Shown here: positions 23,574 to 34,477 of the stretch, in pieces | Layout of the letters: the number at the start of each line of letters is the position of its first letter | Position numbering within the stretch: position 1 is the first letter of the stretch | From: Pelodera strongyloides | Lineage: Eukaryota; Nematoda; Chromadorea; Rhabditida; Rhabditidae | Direction of reading: 5' to 3' | Assembly: GCA_036852015.1 (NCBI GenBank) | Contig: JAANDG010000517.1 | Coordinates: 1 to 64,000, forward strand | DNA: 64,000 nt | Position numbers and translations under genes: made by a program | The notes under the pieces: generated by a model | Told to the model about the DNA's origin: nothing | What the model saw: only the letters and a program-made list of their open reading frames with translations | Databases searched by the model: none

Positions 23574-24104
23574 TTAAAGGAGGAGGCTCACGAGTTTTTT
23601 AAGTGTTCGATTCCTTTCCTTTTATCGAAAGAACATGGTTAATAATCACCAATAAAATGCAGAACAAAGCGCGGAAATACACTTTAAAGTAAATATTAAA
23701 TTTTATCTAAAAAAATTATTAAAGAAAACCACCGTAGTTAATTGTTATTTTTCAGGCACAGCCAAAAACAGCCTCTGTGCAGATGGCCGGGCTAACCCTG
23801 GGGGACCCTGCTAATATGTTGCTGAAAATAGCGCGCTCGAACAGTCTGTGTACTTTGTAGTGCAAAGGAAAGGCACGCTTGTTTTACTGTTATGCACACT
23901 GTGTGCATATTTGCTTTTTACTGGTGTTTTTTAAAAAGGTACGGTCATTTTTTTTTTAATTAAATGTTTTTTTCTTAAATTAAATAATTTCTTTAAAGTG
24001 TATTTCCGCGCTTTGTTCTGCATTTTATTGGTGATTATTAACCATGTTCTTTCGAAAAAATGAAAGGAATCGGACACTTAAAACTCGTGAGCCTCCTCCT
24101 TTAA
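23574..24104. mobile_element. Foldback element with arms of about 125 bp
   Basis: The left end TTAAAGGAGGAGGCTCACGAG reappears as its complement at the right end, and inverted similarity runs inward to about 23700 and 23985. No coding frame lies in the interior. It directly abuts the 71-bp satellite, whose first unit starts within about 30 bases. Confidence 0.75.
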
Positions 24105-24129
24105 AGTTAAAAGAGTTAAAAACGAGTTA

Positions 24130-27100
24130 AAAATATCGCCAGTGTTTTGCACTAGAAAACAGCGTGGAAAGATGCGAAACGAGTTAAAGCTAGCTCAAAA
24201 TCTTGCCACAGGGTTTTTTGTACTGGAAAACAGTGTGGCAGATGCGAAACGAGTTAAAGCCACAAAATCTTGCCACAGGGTTTTTTGTACTGGAAAACAG
24301 TGTGGCAAGATGCGAAACGAGTTAAAGCGAGCTCAAAATCTTGCCACAGGGTTTTTTGTACTGGAAAACAGTGTGGCAAGATGCGAAACGAGTTAAAACG
24401 AGCTCAAAATCTTGCCACAGGGTTTTTTGTACTGGAAAACAGTGTGGCAAGATGCGAAACGAGTTAAAGCGAGCTCAAAATCTTGCCACAGGGTTTTTTG
24501 TACTGGAAAACAGTGTGGCAAGATGCGAAACGAGTTAAAGCGAGCTCAAAATCTTGCCACAGGGTTTTTTGTTCTAGAAAACCGTGTGGCAAGATGCGAA
24601 ACTAGTTCAAAATCTTGCCGCAGGGTTTTTTGTACTGGAAAACAGTGTGGCAAGATGCGAAACGAGTTAAAGCGAGCTCAACATTTTGCCACAGGGTTTT
24701 TTGTACTGGAAAACAGTGTGGCAAAATGCGAAACGAGTTAAAGCGAGCTCAAAATCTTGCCACAGGGTTTTTTGTACTGGAAAATAGTGTGGCAAGATGC
24801 GAAACGAGTTAAAGCGAGCTCAAAATGGTTTTTTTGTACTGGAAAACAGTGTGGCAAGATGCGAAACGAGTTAAAGCGAGCTCAAAATCTTGCCACAGGG
24901 TTTTTTGTACTGGAAAACAGTGTGGCAAGATGCGAAACGAGTTAAAGCGAGCTCAAAATCTTGCCACAGGGTTTTTTGTACTGGAAAACAGTGTGGCAAG
25001 ATGCGAAACGAGTTTAAAGCGAGCTCAAAATGCCACAGGGTTTTTTTGTACTGGAAAAGTGTGGCAAGATGCCGAAACGAGTTAAAGCGAGCTCAAAATC
25101 TTGCCACAGGGTTTTTGTACTGGAAAACAGTGTGGCAAGATGCGAAACGAGTTAAAGCGAGCTCAAAATCTTGCCACAGGGTTTTTTGTACTGGAAAACA
25201 GTGTGGCAAGATGCGAAACGAGTTAAAGCGAGCTCAAAATGGGTTTTTTGTACTGGAAAACAGTGTGGCAAGATGCGAAACGAGTTAAAGCGAGCTCAAA
25301 ATCTTGCCACAGGGTTTTTTGTACTGGAAAACAGTGTGGCAAGATACGAAACGAGTTAAAGCGAGCTCAAAATCTTGCCACAGGGTTTTTTGTACTGGAA
25401 AACAGTGTGGCAAGATGCGAAACGAGTTAAAGCGAGCTCAAAATGGTTTTTTTGTACTGGAAAACAGTGTGGCAAGATGCGAAACGAGTTAAAGCGAGCT
25501 AAAAATCTTGCCACAGGGTTTTTTGTTCTAGAAAACCGTGTGGCAAGATGCGAAACTAGTTCAAAATCTTGCCGCAGGGTTTTTTGTACTGGAAAACAGT
25601 GTGGCAAGATGCGAAACGAGTTAAAGCGAGCTCAAAATCTTGCCACAGGGTTTTTTGTACTGGAAAACAGTGTGGCAAGATGCGAAACGAGTTAAAGCTA
25701 GCTCAAAATCTTGCCACAGGGTTTTTTGTACTGGAAAACAGTGTGGCAAGATGCGAAACGAGTTAAAGCGAGCTCAAAATCTTGCCACAGGGTTTTTTGT
25801 ACTGGAAAATAGTGTGGCAAGATGCGAAACGAGTTAAAGCGAGCTCAAAAACAGGAAAACAGTGTGGCAAGATGCGAAACGAGTTTGTAAAGCGAGCTCA
25901 ATTTGCAACAGGGTTTTCGAACTGGAAAACAGTGTGGCAAGATGCGAAACGAGTTAAAGCGAGCTCAAAATGGGTTTTTTGTACTGGAAAACAGTGTGGC
26001 AAGATGCGAAACGAGTTAAAGCGAGCTCAAAATGGGTTTTTTGTACTGGAAAACAGTGTGGCAAGATGCGAAACGAGTTAAAGCGAGCTCAAAATCTTGC
26101 CACAGGGTTTTTTGTACTGGAAAACAGTGTGGCAAGATGCGAAACGAGTTAAAGCGAGCTCAAAATCTTGCCACAGGGTTTTTTGTAATGGAAAAAGTGT
26201 GGCAAGATGCGAAACGAGTTTAAAGCGAGCTCAAAATCTGCCACAGGTTTTTTGTACTGGGAAACAGTGTGGCAAAATGCGAAACGCCGAACGAGTTTTA
26301 AAGCGAGCTCAAAATCTTGCCACAGGGTTTTCTGTACTGGAAAACAGTGTGGCAAGATGCGAAACGAGTTAAAGCGAGCTCAAAATCTTGCCACAGGGTT
26401 TTTTGTACTGGAAAACAGTGTGGCAAGATGCGAAACGAGTTAAAGCGAGCTCAAAATCTTGCCACAGGGTTTTTTGTACTGGAAAACAGTGTGGCAAGAT
26501 GCGAAAAACGAGTTAAAACGAGCTCACAATCTTGCCACAGGGTTTTTTGTACTGGAAAACAGTGTGGCAAGATGCGAAAAACGAGTTAAAGCGAGCTCAA
26601 AATCTTGCCACAGGGTTTTTGTTGTACTGAAAACAGTGTGTGGCAAGATGCGAAACGAGTTAAAGCGAGCTCAAAATCTTGCCACAGGGTTTTTTGTACT
26701 GGAAAACAGTGTGGCAAGATGCGAAACGAGTTAAAGCGAGCTCAAAATCTTGCCACAGGGTTTTTTGTACTGGAAAACAGTGTGGCAAGATGCGAAACGA
26801 GTTAAAGCGAGCTCAAAATCTTGCCACAGGGTTTTTTGTACTGGAAAACAGTGTGGCAAGATGCGAAACGAGTTAAAGCGAGCTCAAAATCTTGCCACAG
26901 GGTTTTTTGTACTGGAAAACAGTGTGGCAAGATGCGAAACGAGTTAAAGCGAGCTCAAAATCTTGCCACAGGGTTTTTTGTACTGGAAAACAGTGTGGCA
27001 AGATGCGAAACGAGTTAAAGCGAGCTCAAAATCTTGCCACAGGGTTTTTTGTTCTAGAAAACAGTGTGGCAAGATGCGAAACTAGTTCAAAATCTTGCCA

Positions 27101-27640
27101 CAGGGTTTTTTGTACTGGAAAACAGTGTGGCAAGATGCGAAACGAGTTAAAGCGAGCTCAACATCTTGCCACAGGGTTTTTTGTACTGGAAAACAATGTG
27201 GCAAGATGCGAAACGAGTTAAAGCGAGCTCAACATCTTGCCACAGGGTTTTTTGTACTGGAAAACAGTGTGGCAAGATGCGAAACGAGTTGAAGCGAGCT
27301 CAAAATCTTGCCACAGGCTTTTTTGTTCTAAAAAACCATGTGGCAAGATGCGAAACCAGTTACAGAGAGTTCAAAATATTGCCACAGGGTTTTTTGTTCT
27401 AAAAACCATGTGGCAAGATGCGAAACCAGTTGCAGAGAGTTCAAAATCTTGCCACAGGGTTTTTTGTTCTAGAAAACCGTGTGGCAAGATTCGAAACTAG
27501 TTCAAAATCTTGCCGCAGGGTTTTTTGTTCTAGAAAACCATGTGGCAAGATGCGAAACCAGTTGCAGAGAGTTCAAAATCTCGCCACAGTGTTTTTTTTG
27601 TTCTAGAAAACAGTGGGGCAAGATGCGAAACGAGTTAAAA
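24130..27640. repeat. 71-bp satellite array, about fifty units
   Basis: The unit contains ATCTTGCCACA, a 23-base spacer, its exact complement TGTGGCAAGAT, and then GCGAAACGAGTTAAAGCGAG. Internal units are almost identical. Several are shortened in the same way by loss of the left hairpin arm (near 24826, 25240, 25441 and 25968). A 55-bp variant carrying GTTCTAGAAAACCGTG recurs near 24560, 25525 and 27470. The last five units (27310-27640) are more diverged. The unit length is not a multiple of three, so the many overlapping 60-130 aa frames are by-products of the repeat. Confidence 0.97.
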
Positions 27641-27644
27641 AAAA

Positions 27645-28079
27645 ATACTTCTGCGAGATCCTTCTAGTCGCAGGGAACGACATGCCGGCTCACGATAAGT
27701 GCGAATGTGACCTCTCATTATCATCACATGCCACGCCCCTATGAGAGCGAGGTGCCTCGCTCTCATGAATGAAAAAAGGCTATCGAAAGCATCGAATCCG
27801 CATGGATCATGAAAAAACTCATATCGCAAACATCATCGGATAAGTACTGGTGTAGGTGACCAAATAACGAACAAAAAAACATCGCAATGATATTTATTTG
27901 GCAAATTTCAGACATACAGTAAATGAGAGAAAGGAAACAGTTCAACAGTAATTCAAATAATATCGATTGGTATGTATGGAGAGAACCACTTGAAGTAACA
28001 CTTGGTACATGACAGACAGTATTATTGAAAGAGAAAACGAACAAAACACTAAAATATATAGGAAACGAATGGTTCATAT
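27645..28079. other. Short unique stretch with a 12-bp-arm hairpin
   Basis: Near 27741-27766, ATGAGAGCGAGG, TG and CCTCGCTCTCAT form a perfect hairpin. No coding sequence is supported. Confidence 0.5.
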
Positions 28080-28082
28080 TGA

Positions 28083-28352
28083 GGGCGCGTTCGGGATTGC
28101 GAAAAGAAAGAAAAGAAATCAAAAAAGTAGTTCGGGATGGCCGGTCGGAAATGTAAATCTTTTCCACAGTACACATAGCCCGTGGGCACAGAGGCATTCA
28201 AATTGTCTCCAAATAGTTCTGCATATCTAAATATAAGTGGTCTCTGTGCCCACGGGCTATATGTACTGTGGAAAAGATTTACATTTCCGACCGGCCATCC
28301 CGAACTACTTTTTTGATTTCTTTTCTTTCTTTTCGCAATCCCGAACGCGCCC
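28083..28352. mobile_element. Long-hairpin MITE, PIF/Harbinger-like
   Basis: The 270-bp element starts GGGCGCGTTCGGGATTGCG and ends with its complement. The arms of more than 100 bp match almost perfectly, so the two strands give nearly identical open frames that are not genes. It is flanked on both sides by TGA. A three-base target duplication of the form TNA is typical of PIF/Harbinger elements. It lies just downstream of the tail-anchored gene. Confidence 0.8.
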
Positions 28353-28562
28353 TGAAGAAACGAAAGGTAAATAGTCGAAATGCCGTACTGAAAGGTGGTT
28401 AGCAAGTTAGCATGTTGGTCCATTATGTGTACAAGCTTGAAGCCCTCGAAGGTTAAAAAGAAAATGTGTACTTCGTCGCAACTTTGCTTCAATCAAGTTA
28501 ATTAATTTCACGAAGTGAAAGATTATCAGCACAAAGAAAAGTGAAAATGGCGAAAGCATTAA

Positions 28563-30463
28563 TTACTTACGCATTCTTGAATAAACGATTCCGATAACAA
28601 AGCCTGTGGCAACTAGTCCGACAGTCTTCAATACTGATTTTAAACGACGTTTGCTTTTCTTGGAAATAACGCCTGTAGAAATCTGGACATCCTCGATAGT
28701 GTCATACATCTGTCTGAGAATAGCAAACGCTGAACAACTGGAAATTCACAAAGAATAATTCCTGCCCTGGCCAAATTCTGTTAACTATAAGGAGCTCCAC
28801 CAGAAAAAGGCAATAGAAGCGAATTTCAATATGACTATCCTGTTCAAAATTAAACACCATATATATGTTCTGTGGGTCGTTACTGTACGTACCATACATA
28901 CTCTGTACACCTGCATGTGGCCATCACTCATCGACTCATCCCTATAGTATATAGTGCAACGCCACCGCTAACTACATACATCAAACGAAATTTCGTGAGA
29001 AGGTTATATTACAACTGTCAACCAGTACCTTGAGTTGACTGCCAATTTGTCTGCGTAGTCTGTGATCGCAGAAGTAAGTTCCAAAAACCTTCGACCATTA
29101 TTCTCTGCCTTGAAATACACGCAATCAATTAATATTATGATCAGTTATCAACACGTCAAGGCAAGAAAGTTCCAAATTTAAAAGAAACATGCAGAGCAAG
29201 AAACTCACAGCGAACCCATCAGCAGAAGCTTTTCCATCGTGGAATGATTTCAGAATTGCTTCTCTAGAATAATAAATTATGCGCTGAGTGAGAATCATCC
29301 CAAAACAGCATGCAGCGCTGGAATGGAATCTGGCTAATTGCTCGGCATAGCATTTTTATATTAAAAAGATTAGTCGAAATCAAGAATGCCAGGATGTCGC
29401 GCCGAGTGTCGACATGATGTGATTCATTATTCTCGCAAAGTACAGAATAGAAAATTGTGAAACGGTGAAATCATACCTATTCAATATCAGTTGCTGACGG
29501 ATAATCTGTAGATGGACGGCACTGTTTTGCAAGAAATAACACATTTTCACGATCGGACAGCTGTGACCGGAACCTAAAAAGCGTATTAGTTACAAAAACC
29601 GTAATTAAACAACGAAATGAGAACGTGAGCAGTGGAGAAATCTGCTGACCTCACTTTTTGGGTGTCCTTAAACTTATGAAACGCGCACGCACTGATTAGG
29701 GCTTAGCGTATTCTGATAGTTGCCCTCCAGTAACAATATCAATTCGCAATGAGCAACCAGATAGAGACAGAGTTTGAGGTATCGACAATACCAATTTGTA
29801 CACAAAAAAAAGTGTACCCACAACTTTGCACTCGTAGAAAACTCTACAGTCTATAGCACAGATCCCTAAACACAAAATTACGTGTGGGCTTACTATCGGA
29901 CATAATTCGTGCACTCAACATGAACAACTGAAATGCGCACTTGAACGCAAAAATCCTTGTTTTGCACCGAGGCCAGGGAGCAGTGAAGACGGTTCCCAAG
30001 GCTCAAATAGTTCCTAGACAAAAAAGAACATTAACTACGATGAAACAGTCAAAACAAACTGTGATAAATACAGCTTGTTTATAACATCAACAATATATAT
30101 ATATGTATATGGTAAGTCTTTAACTCTTATTCAGGATTCTGTTAAACTTACCCAGTCTCTGTTCTCGTTTAAGCACAGGGCCACTCGTTTGTGGAACCTA
30201 CTTCCTGATAGTATTGTTCTTTCGAGTTCCGTTTAAAACCCGCATTGACGAGCTTGATCTAATCGAGCTTTATGAAGTAGCAAATAGAAACATTCACCCT
30301 TAGTTATTCACATGTACCTTCATTCCTTTGTTGTACATAGTTTTTGTCGCTTGTTATATGCGCTTTGTTACTCTCATTGTTATTTGTTTTGTTGTTGTTG
30401 TTATATTATTATTGTCGTTTTTTTTTGTCTTCCGCTTTACTTCGGTGTACACTGAATAAAGTA

Positions 30464-30511
<48 letters not shown>

Positions 30512-32490
30512 GCCCAAATACAAATACCTTGTCGAAGAAAGAGAGGAGTTTTTCCTTATCGCCTTCATCCAAGTCCATCTGAAACAGTGACAATCGACAA
30601 TGAAAAAGATGGAGCATTTTCCTAACCCTGTTTCTTTCAAAACTTTATGAACGAAGTTACAGCTGAAAAGCTGTAAGTGTCTCAATTTCTATACGTTCAG
30701 CTTGGCAATGGTGGATAATATAAAGTGAAAGTCAAGTATAAATAAATAGTATGTAACTAACCAAATGTACCCTTTCCTCTAATTCTTCCACTGGCAAATC
30801 CTTTAGTTGTTGAAGTGTGTTCTCACTGAGTTTAAGAGAAACACCGATCTGCTCGGGAAATGTTGGATACGAAGGGCTGCGAGGTTCAGACGAAACAAAA
30901 GACTTGGTAGAACACTGTCCTGAGAAAAAACCCTAAATAAAGTCAAAAGTCAGTTGTAGTTAATGTACAGGAACCCCAATTATTTGAGGGACGTGATCGG
31001 ACACATATCGGTCTTTTTTTGGTGCTACTGCCGTTGGGGGGGCACCAATTTTTTTTTGTAAAGGGCTAGCCGATCGAGCTTAAACTTCACCCAGATGGAT
31101 AACAGGCCATGCCGAATCGATCTACGCTATCAGTATTATCAAATTATTGATTTATTGATTTTTTTTCAAAAAATTTTTCAGCTCCAAAATTCCAAAAAGG
31201 GTTCTGGTCACCGAATTTCGCTGAACCTTCTTCCCAAGGGGGTAACTGACCCCACACTGATTACTAACAATCGATCTAAGCCAAAATGTTCGGTCAAATC
31301 ATCTATTTATTGATTTTCCGTCTACAGGGGTACACCCGGCTAATCGTAAACCACAATCAATCAGTAGAATTTAAAGAATAGACACTGTGAGGGGTGGGCA
31401 CAGTCATGAACATACACTGCGTTTCCTTTCCACTCTACAAGCCCCTCGACGCATTCTCTCTTTACCACTCTGAACATGAACCGAAGCCTTATATAGACTA
31501 GACTTTACCTGAAAATCAATAAATAGAAAACAGACAGAAAACATTGGCTTTAACTATTTAGATCAGTTACGCTTAGTTTCTTACCCCCTTGGGAAGAAGG
31601 TTCAGCGAAATTGGGTGACCAGAACCCTTTTTGGGGCTGAAAAAAAAATTGAAAAAAAAATCAATAAATCGATAATTTGATAATACTGATGGCGTAGATC
31701 GATTTGGCGTGGCCTGTTATCCATCTGGGTGAAGTTTCAGTCCGATGGGAGCACCCCTTCAAAAAAAATTTGGTGCCCCCCCCCCCCCACGGCAGTAGCA
31801 CCCTTTTTTTCTCGTGATATGCCGTTGTTCATGTGTACGTTTTTAGAGTAACCACTTTGAGCAGAACAATAATATCTCGAGTTTTTGGACCATTACATAT
31901 TGTCATGTTGTTCGTATCCAACACTGTCGTGGTTACACCACTACAAATCAAAAGTTGTAAAAATCGATAGCGGGATAACAGGCGACGTAAGCGACTTCCT
32001 GAGAACACTGTGGCGGCCCGTGATTTCTCCTCTTGCGACAACGTTGCAAAACCAGCGTACCGAACGTATCATTACTTCTTGCTGTTATGAATTAGTGTCG
32101 CAGTGGAGAATTCAGAGCTTTCTCGACACACAAAAATGAAAAAGGGACCTTTAAAAGGAAATGAAGCATTGAAGCAAACAGAAAAGGACCATAAAAACTC
32201 ACGCGAGGTTCAGTGTCTCCGTCTCCAGCCGCTTGAGACGCTCGATCACTCACATTTAGGTTATCCGTATGTGGAATGTTGCAATTCCCATCCACTGGGA
32301 GAGGTGGCAGACTAAAATGTACCAAGCTAAGTGCTGAGAAACAGAAAAAAAACTAAATAAGAGGGAAACTTCTTCACGCTTACCTCGTTGTCCCAGGACA
32401 TAGTCTGGCAGGCACAAATTCCCCATCCGATTCACTTTCACTATCGGATACATACTGAGGTCTTCCATGCACTGAGCGAATGGTGGCCAT
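28563..32490 (-). CDS. Tail-anchored membrane protein of unknown family, 290 aa
   Basis: I do not recognise the family. Nine exons in transcript order: 32384-32490, 32203-32326, 30771-30932, 30528-30578, 29968-30013, 29477-29573, 29209-29263, 29029-29108, 28563-28713; together 873 nt, exactly 291 codons. The ATG at 32490 begins MATIRSVHGRPQYVSDSE. The first 80 residues are Ser/Asp/Pro-rich and probably disordered. The middle is charged and likely helical (TLQQLKDLPVEELEER; DEGDKEKLLSFFDKELFE; NNGRRFLELTSAITDYADKL). A basic stretch (SKKSKRRLKSVLK) precedes one C-terminal hydrophobic segment (VGLVATGFVIGIVY) at about residues 270-286, ending RMRK. There is no signal peptide. This layout fits a tail-anchored protein of the ER or mitochondrial outer membrane, with the basic ends favouring mitochondria or peroxisome; that is inference. 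Introns contain a LINE relic, a TA repeat and a foldback element. Confidence 0.7.
30120..30465 (+). pseudogene. 3' remnant of a non-LTR retrotransposon
   Basis: A plus-strand segment encodes SFKHRATRLWNLLPDSIV, the motif usual near the C-terminus of reverse transcriptases of CR1/L2-type LINEs. It then shifts frame (FKTRIDELDLIELYE, stop). A 3' untranslated-like region with AATAAAG and a (TA)n tail follows. It is 5'-truncated and frameshifted, inside an intron of the opposite-strand tail-anchored gene. Confidence 0.6.
30466..30508. repeat. (TA)n microsatellite
   Basis: About 40 bases of TA dinucleotides directly after the LINE remnant, probably grown from its 3' tail. Confidence 0.95.
31016..31812. 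mobile_element. Foldback element with arms of about 240 bp
   Basis: The left arm (31016-31257) and right arm (31580-31812) are inverted copies. Both contain CACCCAGATGGATAACAGGC and AGAAGGTTCAGCGAAATT or their complements, with runs of A, T, C or G that differ in length between arms. The interior has no coding frame. It lies in an intron of the tail-anchored gene. Confidence 0.75.
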
Positions 32491-33904
32491 AGTGGAGCTG
32501 AGTGGTGATGGATGGAAACTACTTTTCCGATTCCCGCTGGAAAACGAAAAAAAATATATGTATCGTATTAAAACACCCTATAAGTACCGTATATTTAATA
32601 AGTATATTAAAAATGTCTGAATAAATAATCAATAATGGGCGTTGGGATTGATTTTTTGTCTCGAGTGATTTTTATTGCGGCTCGCCACATTTTCCTATGA
32701 AGTTTATTCTTGAATTACATGTCCATTTTTTGATACATTTAGGTTTATGTATGTCTTGGCTACTTACCTCATCCGTTCCGTTTGTTAGCGCGATGCACTA
32801 TCATATTTTCGAAGCGCTTTTTTGTTTCCGTTTTTTGATTAAATTATAAAAGATTAGTTGTTCAACTTGTCCTTATCCTATAGTTTGTTCTTTATCTTAT
32901 TTTTGTGCAATTTTCTTGGACACTATTCTTTGGCTGAAAGCCTGAACCGGTTCAGGCTTTCAGTTAGGGATTAGAGAATAATCATCTTAATCCCTCAATT
33001 ATAACAAAAATCTTAGCATTTTACTTTATAAGGTATAGTCCCCGTATGATTTACGGGGACTCATTGTGCACCCGCAATACCGTAGTTCCACCAAAATGCC
33101 GTAGATGTCTCGTGCCAATGTCCACATGTTTACCCACTCTGCTTTGCTTCGATATCAACTTTTTTCTCTCCAACGTTTTAATTCGGCTATGTTCTGGACA
33201 GGGATGTAGTTCTATTTATCCTTTTGTTTATGCTTTCCTCTCCCTTGTTTGGGTTTAACCTTAATACTTTGTAGGGGCCACTTTTAATAGAATGAGGTAG
33301 TGATAGATGATGAAGTCCTACGCACCACACCGCTTTTGTGTGTGAGTGTGACCTTCTGAGCCTTCGTTTTATGACTGTTTTTTTTTTCAAAGAATATTGA
33401 TTAATTTTGTCATTGTGCCTTTTTTGTGCATCGTGCGTGTTTGTTCAGCTTTCTCCTGTTTTAGCTTACATACTTACAGTTGTTCATTAGACATTTAATC
33501 ATGACGATGTTTCTTTTACAAATTTCATTTCTGTAAAAACACGTTAGTTAGATGCCAGAGCAAGTGTGGAGGAGTGGAAGACTAAAACTCTAAGTCAGTG
33601 ATGTGTTTTAAAATATTATTTGTGTTATAGTGGTGAAAAGTGAAAAACGAAACAGAGTGAGTGAATGTCGCAACTAGTTGATTGCATGTCTTTCCTTCTT
33701 TTGTTTTAATGGTAAATGATGATTAATGACGATGTTGTTAATAATATTCCCAATTCTCATTTCACGAATGTTTAATGTTTTCTATTTGTTCCTTGACTAC
33801 CTGACCCTGAATATGTGACTCACCTTTTTGTATCACTCGTGTATGTATTTCGAAATAGTCTGATCAGCTCAGCGATCGGCCATCGGCCCAATTGACTTTT
33901 CATA
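32491..33904. other. Divergent intergenic region between the tail-anchored and TBC1D15-like genes
   Basis: About 1.4 kb of AT-rich sequence before the SINE. It should contain the promoters of both genes. A short inverted repeat (GAAAGCCTGAACC / GGTTCAGGCTTTC) lies near 32936-32962. No other frame is supported. Confidence 0.5.
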
Positions 33905-34256
33905 TTTTCGCTCGCCGTGGCTCACTGGCAAAATTCTCGTCTCTCACCCATACGACCCGGGTTCGAATCCCGCCCAGTGCTACCATCTTGCAAACATGCC
34001 ACGGCGTCGGGAATAAAGTTAAGGTGCTCCCCTTGCCTAGCCTTATAGGACGGACCTTTCGCTCTGTATTATCTTCTGTGCCGTCTTCTACCGTCTACTT
34101 CACTCTATGGAACACATCGGCCAAGAGACACCGCCTTGGATTGGAGCTAAAAATGAAGTTCCCCGACTTCGAGAGCAAACGGGACCCTGGATTCTACATG
34201 CTTAAGTCTATGTGTGATGATTGTATGTCTGAATAAAGTGGTATTCACAAAAAAAA
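33905..34256 (+). mobile_element. tRNA-derived SINE, apparently full length
   Basis: An A-box-like TGGCTCACTGG near 33918 and a B box GGTTCGAATCC near 33960 are spaced as in tRNA-derived RNA polymerase III promoters. The sequence continues about 280 bases past the tRNA-like head and ends in GAATAAAGTGG and an A run near 34250. No cloverleaf closes, so it is a SINE and not a tRNA gene. The 114-aa frame across it is incidental. Confidence 0.7.
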
Positions 34257-34477
34257 TGCATATTTCATGATTCCCAATTCCCAGTTTCTGTTTATGTTTC
34301 ATAGTTTCTATTATTATTGCACATAGGTTGTAAATATTTAATATTACTCCTCTTCAAATAGTACTTTGCTTATTCCGAATTGTTAGTTGGATGAAATTTA
34401 TGTATTTTCAGGACTTTATGCTGCCATACATAGCATATAAATACGTGAAGAATCAACAGAACAGAAACCGCACAGAA

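Noticed and set aside
24130..27640. CRISPR-like array of regular repeats
   Set aside because: Repeats are contiguous with no unique spacers, and the genome is animal.
24142..27667. Dozens of overlapping 60-132 aa frames with the motif FCTGKQCGKMRNELKRAQN
   Set aside because: They arise from reading a 71-bp repeat in rotating frames. Each stops when the frame turns, and there is no start context or splice pattern.
28049..28492. 147-aa and 73-aa frames on opposite strands with the same peptide
   Set aside because: They are the two arms of the MITE hairpin at 28083-28352.
33918..33990. Possible tRNA gene
   Set aside because: A- and B-box-like words are present, but no cloverleaf with paired acceptor ends forms, and a 280-base body with an A tail follows; called a SINE instead.
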